A DNA stretch of 39,274 nucleotides from Marilutibacter maris (GTDB lineage Bacteria > Pseudomonadota > Gammaproteobacteria > Xanthomonadales > Xanthomonadaceae). The stretch lies in the NCBI RefSeq assembly GCF_006546735.2, contig NZ_VICD02000053.1, positions 1 through 39,274 on the forward strand, written 5' to 3'. This document shows positions 8,256 to 16,000 of the stretch, piece after piece. Below the pieces are notes generated by a model that saw nothing but the letters and a program-made list of their open reading frames with translations, did no database searches and had not been told where the DNA came from. A program made the position numbers and the translations under genes. The stretch's first letter is position 1. Every line of letters begins with the position of its first letter.

Positions 8256-9743
8256 ATGAACCAAGGGGTCGATCTGAACGATGCTGATTCAGTGGTGGGC
8301 GCGGTCTACTTCGTGGTGGGAAGAGGTACCGAGGGCGGTGCGGCTTCGTACCGCTTGTCGATTGCCGGCGTTACCAACAGCACTTGGGGCATGGTGGACG
8401 CGGTTGCTTCCAACAGCGGATACACCATCGGCGCCATCCAGGTGGATCTTGGCCAGCGTGGGACGTGGCCATTGGGGGAGACCGGGGACCGTGCGCTGGA
8501 AGAAGGTGAGATCAGTTATGTCGATGCCATCATTGAGCAGGCGTCCGGCTATGCCGAGCGGAACGGACTGCAATTCACCGACGACCTGACCCGGCTTCGA
8601 TCCGATCTACTCAGTCATGGAGATGGTGGACTGAGGCCAAACGGCACGAGAAGGGAAGAAGTCAGCTTCATCGATACCGCGACCAGAGACAGCATCAACG
8701 CATGGGCCGGTTCGGATGAAGGCAAGAACTGGATACATCGGAACATCGATATCGCCCAGGTACGGAACATCAGCACTGCCGCGACCACCATGGTCGAGGA
8801 CTTCGGGCAGAACATTCCCGAGGACAGGAAGTTCGAAGTGATATCGATGATCGCCAAGACGGCGAACCAGATGCCGGCACGGCTGGATCGATTCGAGACG
8901 GCGTTGAAGGATGGCGGCGACTACGATGCCGTGATGGCCGTCGGAGAGAGGCTGGATTCGAACATCAGCTACTACGACGGACTGAAGGCGGCGGCGATCG
9001 CTCGCCGCTATCAGGCCGAGTACGCCGACCCGCTGAAGCAGGCGGCAATGGATCGAGCGCATGCCAAGGTCAGCGCCGAGGACTACGATCCGGCGACGGA
9101 GGCGGGCGATCTGGACATCCAGCAGTCCCTGCACGCGGTTGGACTGCGTTCGCGGCACCTCAGCCACTCCGAGCAGGTGACCCTGCAGCTGCAGGAGAAT
9201 CTGAACACCCTTGGGTTCACCGATGCCCGAGGCCGAGCACTGGTGGTGGATGGCGACTTCGGGCCGGCCACCCGCCATGCGATCGAGGCGTTCCAGTCCG
9301 ACCGTGGAATCGAAGTCGACGGCAGGCTCACACCCGGGATCGTCGAAGCGATACAGGATCGGGTGAACGAGCTCGATCCGCAGCAGGCCTTCGACCGGGC
9401 CTTGCAAGGCATCCCCGCTGTGGATTCGAGCCTGTCGGGGCGGAGCGACGCGGGCGCGGCCGTGCAGGCATTGCGGGCGGGCCTATCGCAGCCGGAAGGT
9501 CGGCAGCTGCAGCTCTGCGGTCCGGAACCGGTGTTCGATGACCCACGGATGCAACGGCTGGCGGCGGCGCTGTTGGCCGACGATGACGCCGCCGTATCGC
9601 GGATCTGCGCCGAGATCGAGCGTTCGCCGGAGGTCGAGGCCATGGTTCGACAGGGACACGAGACCCTGGCCGAGCAGGAGCGCCAGCAACAGGATGCGGC
9701 CCGTCAGAACGAAGCTCAATCGCAAAACCTGGTCCATCACTGA
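8256..9743 (+). CDS. Peptidoglycan-binding-domain protein with Gln-rich tail, candidate antibacterial effector
   Basis: This 495-residue protein has no signal peptide. The N-terminal ~290 residues begin with VVGRGTEGGAASYRLSIAG and SGYTIGAIQVDLGQRG, a pattern I associate with lysozyme-like regions of Xanthomonadales effectors (uncertain). A peptidoglycan-binding type 1 domain follows (about 305-370: LQENLNTLGF, VVDGDFGPATRHAIEAFQ, GRLTPGIVEAI). The last ~30 residues are Gln-rich (EQERQQQDAARQNEAQSQN), as in XVIPCD-tagged type IV secretion substrates, but the usual internal XVIPCD motif is not clear. Start ATG 8256 has GGAGGGAG five bases upstream, which is better than ATG 8241. It sits between a DUF1311 lipoprotein and a membrane coiled-coil gene. 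Confidence 0.75.
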   Translation: MNQGVDLNDADSVVGAVYFVVGRGTEGGAASYRLSIAGVTNSTWGMVDAVASNSGYTIGAIQVDLGQRGTWPLGETGDRALEEGEISYVDAIIEQASGYAERNGLQFTDDLTRLRSDLLSHGDGGLRPNGTRREEVSFIDTATRDSINAWAGSDEGKNWIHRNIDIAQVRNISTAATTMVEDFGQNIPEDRKFEVISMIAKTANQMPARLDRFETALKDGGDYDAVMAVGERLDSNISYYDGLKAAAIARRYQAEYADPLKQAAMDRAHAKVSAEDYDPATEAGDLDIQQSLHAVGLRSRHLSHSEQVTLQLQENLNTLGFTDARGRALVVDGDFGPATRHAIEAFQSDRGIEVDGRLTPGIVEAIQDRVNELDPQQAFDRALQGIPAVDSSLSGRSDAGAAVQALRAGLSQPEGRQLQLCGPEPVFDDPRMQRLAAALLADDDAAVSRICAEIERSPEVEAMVRQGHETLAEQERQQQDAARQNEAQSQNLVHH

Positions 9744-9757
9744 GCCACGGAGGCCCC

Positions 9758-10318
9758 ATGTCCAGCGCAGCCCCGACCCGGGACGTCTTCCAGCTTCTAT
9801 CTGCGCTGGTCGCCAAGATCGAGCAGCGTGAGGCGCGGATGCAAGCCGTGTTCGATCAGCGGTTGCAGGGGCTGCAGGACGAGGTCGGTCGTTTGCAGCA
9901 GCGCGTCAACGGCATCGTCGACGGCGCCCAGGCGCGGATCACCGAAGAGGCGCGCGAGGCGCTCAGGCCGGTCGCCGCCGAGTACGGTCATGCCGTTTCG
10001 GCAGTCTCCGGGCAGTTGAAGGGCGCCGGCAGGATGGTCTGGTCGTGGTTCGCCGTTGCCGGAGCGACCCTGCTGGTGGCCGCGCTGGCCGGATGGGCTG
10101 TGCTGGGCTACTACCAGCGCGAGTTGACACAGGCTCGCGATGAACTCGAGCGCTACGAGAATGCGGTACCCGTCGTTCGGGCCTTCTACAACTCCGATGC
10201 GGTGCTGTGCGAGGAGCGGCTGTGCGTCAACGTCGACAGCAAGAGCCCGGCGCGGGGTGAGCGCGGGCGGTATCGACCGGTCCTGCCGCGCAGCGCGCAG
10301 GAGGCGGCGGCGCGCTGA
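9758..10318 (+). CDS. Coiled-coil single-pass membrane protein (relaxation/mobilisation-protein-like)
   Basis: This 186-residue protein has a heptad-rich N-terminal coiled coil (about 15-60), one transmembrane segment (about 92-116, WSWFAVAGATLLVAALAGWAVLGYY), a second short coiled coil, and a C-terminal tail with VLCEERLCVNVD (two Cys) and a basic end. The layout resembles small proteins annotated as relaxation or mobilisation accessory proteins in Xanthomonadales plasmids, but that is from memory and weak. CGGAGG precedes the ATG. It starts 14 bp after the candidate effector and is probably co-transcribed with it. Confidence 0.7.
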   Translation: MSSAAPTRDVFQLLSALVAKIEQREARMQAVFDQRLQGLQDEVGRLQQRVNGIVDGAQARITEEAREALRPVAAEYGHAVSAVSGQLKGAGRMVWSWFAVAGATLLVAALAGWAVLGYYQRELTQARDELERYENAVPVVRAFYNSDAVLCEERLCVNVDSKSPARGERGRYRPVLPRSAQEAAAR

Positions 10319-10333
10319 TCCGGGTGCGCGACC

Positions 10334-11386
10334 TCAATTGCTCGTCGAGGCCGCGGCGGCTTCGCAGTCGGGATCGCGGCCGAGCAGGCGGGCGATGCGC
10401 CCCGGCTCCTGTTGCAGGCAGGCCAGGCGGGCGGCCTCGCGCTGTTCGCGCTGGTGACGGCTGCGGTGTTCGCTGGCGCGGGCGACCGAGGCTTCGGCCA
10501 GCTTGGCGCGGATCGCCGGCAGTGCCGCCAGCGCGGCGCGCTCGCCGGCCAGGATCGCCGCGCTGCGCTGCTCGAAATCGGCCGGCCCGATGTCGCCGAC
10601 CTCGGGCCGGATCACCACGTCGGCGCGCGCCAGCTCCTCGGCACCGGCGCGCTGGCCCATGATCGCGATCGACTGGTTGACGATGCCGAGCATGTCGCTG
10701 GGCGCGGTGCCGCGGGCCTTGTTGGAGATGTCCACCGCGATCACGAAGTCGGCGCCGAGTTCGCGCGCGGCATCGACCGGCACCGGGCTGACCACGCCGC
10801 CGTCGACATAGTGCTTGCCGGCGATCGTGACCGGCTCGAACACACCGGGAATGCTGCTGGATGCGCGCACCGCCTGGCCGGTGTTGCCGCGCACGAACAC
10901 CGTGCGCTTGCCGGTCTCCAGCTGGGTCGAGACCGCCGCGAACGGGCGCGCGAGCCGGTCGATCGGGGTGGCGTCGACCTGGCCGTTGACGTAGTCCTGC
11001 AGCGCCTGGCCCTGGACCAGGCCGCCGGAGAACAGGCGCACGTCGCGGATGCTGGACTCGTCCAGCGCGACCGCCTTGCGCTGCATCTCGAACGGATCCA
11101 TGCCGCTGGCGTACAGGGCTCCGACCACGCTGCCGGCGCTGGTGCCGGCGACGGTGTCGACGCGGATGCCGTTGGCCTCCAGCATCTTGATCACGCCGAT
11201 GTGGGCGAAGCCCTTGGCCGCGCCACCGCCCAGCGCCAGGCCGACCTTCAGCTCAGGCGGTGGCGGAACCGGCGCCAGCGTGGACGCGTCCGGACGGGTC
11301 GGATTGCCGCCGCAGGCGGCCAGCAGGACGGTCGCGGCGGCCAGCAGCGCGGTTCGACGAAGCGGACGGGGGATGTGGGATCGCAT
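10334..11386 (-). CDS. Patatin-like phospholipase lipoprotein (RssA type)
   Basis: This 350-residue lipid-anchored hydrolase has a lipobox LLAAC (Cys25). The patatin core has the oxyanion Gly-rich loop LGGGAAKGFAHIG, the nucleophile Ser83 in GTSAGS and the catalytic-dyad Asp195 in YVDGGV. A C-terminal ~60-residue tail is Ala/Arg-rich with a final Cys-containing segment. The family hydrolyses acyl esters of lipids. I used ATG 11386 (MRSHIP), which gives a normal signal peptide; the frame continues open upstream into noncoding repeats. It converges with the coiled-coil gene, leaving only 15 bp between stop codons. Confidence 0.9.
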   Translation of the reverse strand: MRSHIPRPLRRTALLAAATVLLAACGGNPTRPDASTLAPVPPPPELKVGLALGGGAAKGFAHIGVIKMLEANGIRVDTVAGTSAGSVVGALYASGMDPFEMQRKAVALDESSIRDVRLFSGGLVQGQALQDYVNGQVDATPIDRLARPFAAVSTQLETGKRTVFVRGNTGQAVRASSSIPGVFEPVTIAGKHYVDGGVVSPVPVDAARELGADFVIAVDISNKARGTAPSDMLGIVNQSIAIMGQRAGAEELARADVVIRPEVGDIGPADFEQRSAAILAGERAALAALPAIRAKLAEASVARASEHRSRHQREQREAARLACLQQEPGRIARLLGRDPDCEAAAASTSN

Positions 11387-11512
11387 GCGGGGGCCATCGA
11401 CAGGCAGTGACGCCGCAGCATAGCCGGGCCGGTGGCGACAAAATCGACTGGCGGCCAAACGGGGCGCCGGGCAGCGCACCGGCGGAGCGCTCGCATCGCG
11501 CCGGGCAAGGCG

Positions 11513-11544
11513 CCCTCTCCCCCAATCGGGACCGGGGGAGAGGG
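11513..11544. repeat. Intergenic palindromic repeat
   Basis: Perfect 11-bp arms CCCTCTCCCCC / GGGGGAGAGGG flank a 10-nt loop, followed by TTGGGGTGAGGGGGC. This CCCTCTCCC...GGGAGAGGG-TTGGGGTGAGGG form is a dispersed intergenic repeat in many high-GC Proteobacteria. It could also end transcription of the upstream AIM24-family gene. Confidence 0.6.
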
Positions 11545-11595
11545 TTGGGGTGAGGGGGCAAGGCCGTTGACGCGGAGGGCCTCGCCCGGCACGCC

Positions 11596-12612
11596 CTAGA
11601 AGTTGTTGTCGCCGTCCAGCAAGCGGCCGAAGCCGCCGAGCACCGAGCCCTCGCCGCGGTTCTGGCCGCCGGCCTGCGGCGCAGCCGCCAGCATGCGGCC
11701 GGCCATCCGCGAGAACGGCAGCGATTGCAGCCAGACCTTGCCAGGCCCTTTCAGCCGCGCGAGGAACACGCCCTCGCCGCCGAACAGCATGCTCTTGATG
11801 CCGCCGACCTTGGTGATGTCCATCTGCACGCTGTGGTGATAGGCGACCACGCAGCCGGTGTCGACGTCGAGGTGCTCGCCGGCGGCGAGTTCGCGCTCGA
11901 CGATGGTGCCGCCGGCATGCACGAACACCCAGCCGTCGCCCTCCAGCTTCTGCATGATGAAGCCTTCGCCGCCGAACAGGCCGGTCAGGATCCGCCGCTG
12001 CAGGTGGATGCCGATTGAGACCCCGCGCGCGCCGGCCAGGAAGCTGTCCTTCTGGCAGATCAGCCGGCCGCCGTGCTCGTCGAGCTTCATCGCCAGCACC
12101 GTGCCCGGATACGGCGCGGCGAAGGCGACGTGGGCCTTGCCGTGGCCGGTGTGGGTGAAGGTGGTGGTGAACAGGCTCTCGCCGGTGACCACGCGCTTGC
12201 CGGCCGCCAGCAGCTTGTCGAACACGCCGCCGCCCTGACCGCTGTGCGAGCCGTCGCCGAACACCGTGTCCATCTGCACCGTCGCGGCCTTGTACATCAG
12301 CGCGCCGGCCTCGGCGACCGCGGTCTCGCCCGGATCGAGCTCGATCTCGACGAACTGCATGTCGGTGCCGACGATCCGGTAGTCGATGTCGTCGCTGCGG
12401 CCCTTGGACGACGGCGCCGGCGGCGGCATGTGCGCGGGCAGCGCGCCGCTCGCATCGGCGAACTCCGGCAGCGAACGCGCCGCCTGCCAGCCGGACAGAC
12501 CCTCGCGCCAGCACTGCGCGGCGGGATTCTGGCGGACATAGGCCTTCGCGGCATCGGTATCGAGCGGACCCACGCGCTCGCCGCCGGGAGGAACGAAATA
12601 CCACTGGCTCAT
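11596..12612 (-). CDS. TIGR00266/AIM24-family protein with N-terminal GYF_2 domain
   Basis: This 338-residue protein has an N-terminal GYF_2-type segment (about 1-55: WYFVPPGGERVGPLDTDAAKAYV.., CWREGLSGWQAA). The AIM24/TIGR00266 beta-rich domain follows (about 75-310), with repeated FGGEGFI / FGGEGVFLARLKGPG strands. The family's biochemical role is not established. ATG 12612 is supported by AAAGGA about 7 nt upstream. The final residues are Gly-rich (GGFGRLLDGDNNF). Confidence 0.88.
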   Translation of the reverse strand: MSQWYFVPPGGERVGPLDTDAAKAYVRQNPAAQCWREGLSGWQAARSLPEFADASGALPAHMPPPAPSSKGRSDDIDYRIVGTDMQFVEIELDPGETAVAEAGALMYKAATVQMDTVFGDGSHSGQGGGVFDKLLAAGKRVVTGESLFTTTFTHTGHGKAHVAFAAPYPGTVLAMKLDEHGGRLICQKDSFLAGARGVSIGIHLQRRILTGLFGGEGFIMQKLEGDGWVFVHAGGTIVERELAAGEHLDVDTGCVVAYHHSVQMDITKVGGIKSMLFGGEGVFLARLKGPGKVWLQSLPFSRMAGRMLAAAPQAGGQNRGEGSVLGGFGRLLDGDNNF

Positions 12613-13055
12613 CGGGCAATCCTTTGGTTGGTGTGTCACATCGAAGCGCCAGAGTGTAGCGGGCGCGCGGAAATGGACATCGGCCGGAGGTCATCCACGC
12701 GACGCGGGGCGCGGCAAAGCGCTTTGATTGTAAGGGGGCTTTCTGCACCGTAGCGACCCAACTATTTGCATTGAGCCATGCAACATGGCTCACCGCCCAA
12801 GAGTGCACGTGGATGGTGTCTAGAACTTCGGTCGCGGTGCGGTCAAGAATAAGGTCCGTATCAGTTTGTCGTGATATGGCATGCGATCATATCGACCGCT
12901 CGCCGCAAGCATGTCGTCACGCTTGCTTCGACGTCGCGCCAGCTGGTAAGAAGACAGTCCAAGTCCTGAAGTGATATCAGGCACGGCTGGGTCGAATTCA
13001 AGGAATGTCTCCGCCAACCAGGGGACAACCGTATAAGGGCAGGAGACAGTACTTC
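12613..13055. other. Gene-free upstream region of the RHS gene
   Basis: No supportable ORF is seen in 443 bp. The stretch is less GC-rich than its left flank and holds several dyads: a perfect one at 12772-12792, CCTGA/TCAGG arms at 12965-12981, and an imperfect GATATG/CATATC pair near 12870-12895. It probably carries the RHS promoter and 5' leader. Confidence 0.45.
12772..12792. promoter_or_regulatory. Perfect 9-bp inverted repeat upstream of RHS gene
   Basis: Arms TGAGCCATG and CATGGCTCA flank a 3-nt loop (CAA). There is no U-tract on the plus strand. It lies about 265 bp before the RHS start and could be an operator or an RNA hairpin; the function is unknown. Confidence 0.4.
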
Positions 13056-16000
13056 ATGAGTGGGACCGTGATCGCGCGCGCAGCGGCAAGGGCTGTGTAC
13101 TCCGGGTGCTATCCAAAGCGTTTCGACCTCAGAACCGCTCTCGTATCCGCCATCGGGCTTGGCCTTGTTCTGACCGTTGCCAATGTCAGCGCGCAAAGCG
13201 GCATTGACCCTGGCGACTCGGGAGGCACAAGTTCCCAGACAGGTATTTCGCCGTCCGACGAATACCGCAAGCGCATCGAGGCGGCCCAGTCGATCGCGCC
13301 GATGGATCACGGCTTGTTCGGCGAGAACGTGAGTCTCTACAACGGCGCCACCGAGTTCGTGGTGACCGACATCGACGTGCCCGGCAACGACGCACTCCCG
13401 GTGAAGCTGTCGCGTCGGCACTCGGTGGAGCTGCAACCCCAGGGGACGCATACCTACGACATACGCCTGGGCGGTCTCGGAAACTGGGATATCGATGTGC
13501 CGCACATGGCGGCTACCTATGCGCAGGCCAATGGTTGGCCTGATCAGCGATGCTCGCTGGGCAGCGTTCCGCCAATCAATCAGGGGCCATTCGACAGGAC
13601 TGAAGTCTGGCAGGGCATTTCCATCCATGTCCCGGGGCGCGGGAACACCAGCGCGCTGGGAATCCAGACCCAGACGCCCAAGCCTTCGAGTGGTCAGTAT
13701 CGCCTGGCTACCAAGGAGCGTGATGTCATCGACTGCATAGCGATGAAGAGCGGTCTCTCGGGCGAAGGCTTCCGGATGACGACGACTTCCGGAATAAAGT
13801 ACTACTTTGACGTCGGTGTCACCCGTACAGCCGCGCCCCTGCAGCGATCGATTCCCGACAGCAATGGCTCGCCGCAGGTCTGGCTACGCTACCGAGATCG
13901 GTACTACCTCCTGGCCAGCAAGATCGAGGACCGATTCGGAAACACCGTACAGTTCCAATACAACGCATCCGGATACCCCACCCGCATATGGTCCAGCGAT
14001 GGTCGAGAGATCCTCTTGACCTACAGCGGCGGGCGGCTGGTCAGCGCCACCAGCCATGGCCGAACCTGGCAGTACCAGTACAACTCGAATGCCGGCCAGT
14101 ACCAGCTTCAGACCGTGACTCGGCCCGATGCAAGCGTGTGGGGATACACATATTCCAGCAACCTCAAGCCCTACGCTTCGGGCTACGACGGCTTACCGCC
14201 CCTTCCCTATTGCCAGAGCGCGTCGCCGCTGTCGGAGGAGGCCTACACACTGACGGCCACGCACCCGGGCGGGGCCAGTGGCACCTTCACGTTCTCCAAT
14301 CGTCGTCACTATCGGAGCGGCGTCCATGCCACCGAGTGTGCGCTGAACAGCTACTCCCATCCGGAGAATCCGTCGTTCCTGCTGCTTGTTCCGAACTACT
14401 TCGATGTGATGGGCCTGGATTCCAAGAGCATCTCGGGACCGGGCATCAGTCAGGTGATGAGCTGGTCGTACGACTACGGGTCGACCTTCGAGTCCCTGTG
14501 GGGCAGTCGTACGGAACCGGCCAGCTATCCCTGCACGGCCTGTACCGCCACCAAGGCGGTGACGGTGACGAATCCGGATGCCAGCAAACAGAGATATACC
14601 TTCGGCATGCGGTACAGGGACAACGACGGACGTCAGTTAGCGGTCGAGACTCTGACGACGAACGACACCGTGTTGCGAAGCGAAAGCACTCAGTACATGG
14701 CGGACTCCGCCGTTCCCCAGCAGCCCTTCCACGGGCTGTATGGGACGGTTCTGGGCGGTTCTGCGGATCCTGCCTCGGCCTATGTGCGTCCGGTCGTGGC
14801 AACCTCTATCGTGCAGGACGGGGTAACCTTCAATCGGACACATAATACGTTCGACCTATATGCCCGGCCGCTGAGTGTCACTCGCTCCAATACTCAGGGC
14901 TACTCGCGTACAGATGTCAGCGCCTACTACGACGAAACTGCGCTGTGGGTGCTGGGCCAGGTCAAGAAGACAACTTGTACGGCCTCGACACCAGCGGATT
15001 CGGCCTGTGATGGTGGTACTGACTCCGTGGAGTCGCAGACCGACTACGGTTGGAAAGCGATGCCATGGAAGACCTACAGCTTTGGCAAGCTTCAACAGAC
15101 ACTCGCCTATCATACGACGGTATCGCCGGGCACCATTTCCTCTATCACCGACGGACGAGGGAACACGACCCTGCTGGCGGGTTGGAAGCGAGGCATTCCG
15201 CAGAGCATCATTTATGCCGATCAAACCGTGCAGTCGGCAATCGTAGAGGACGACGCAACGATCGCTTCGGTCACCGACGAGAACGGCTACAAGACCTGCT
15301 ATGCCTATGACACCATGGGACGCCTCAAGAAGGTGACGTATCCATCGGAGTCCTCGGCGGGAGTATGCGATACCAGCACATGGAGTCCGATCACCCAGAG
15401 CTTTTCCCCGGTAGCTGCGAGCGAGTACGGCATTCCGGCGGGTCACTGGCGGCAGGATGTCGTCAACGGAAACGCCCGCAAGAAGACCTATTTCGACGCG
15501 CTGTGGCGCCCGTTGCTGGTGCGCGAGTACGACGCCGGAAACGTGACCGCCACCCAGCGCTTCACCCGTTTCGCCTACGACCATGAGGGGCGGACGACCT
15601 TCGCCTCGTACCCGAGCACCGCCAGCAGCCCTGTCACCGGCACCCATACAACCTATGACGTGTTGGGTCGGACACGGGTGGTCGAGCAGGACTCCGAGCT
15701 CGGCGCCCGATTGCGCACTACGACCAACTACCTCACCAACACCAGCGGCCACTACTCGCTGATCACCGATCCCAAGGACAACCAGACCCGCACCTGGTAC
15801 CAGGCGTTCGACCAGCCCAACTACGAAGCTCCGGTCGAGATTCGGCACCCGGAGGGTGCGGTTACCCATATCAGTCGCGATGTGTTCGGCAAGCCGACGA
15901 AGATCCGGCGCAGCAACAGCATTGATCCCGATGGCGGAAGCATGGCCATCGATCGTACCTACACCTACAACTCGCGCCAGGAGTTGTGCCGGATCAATGA

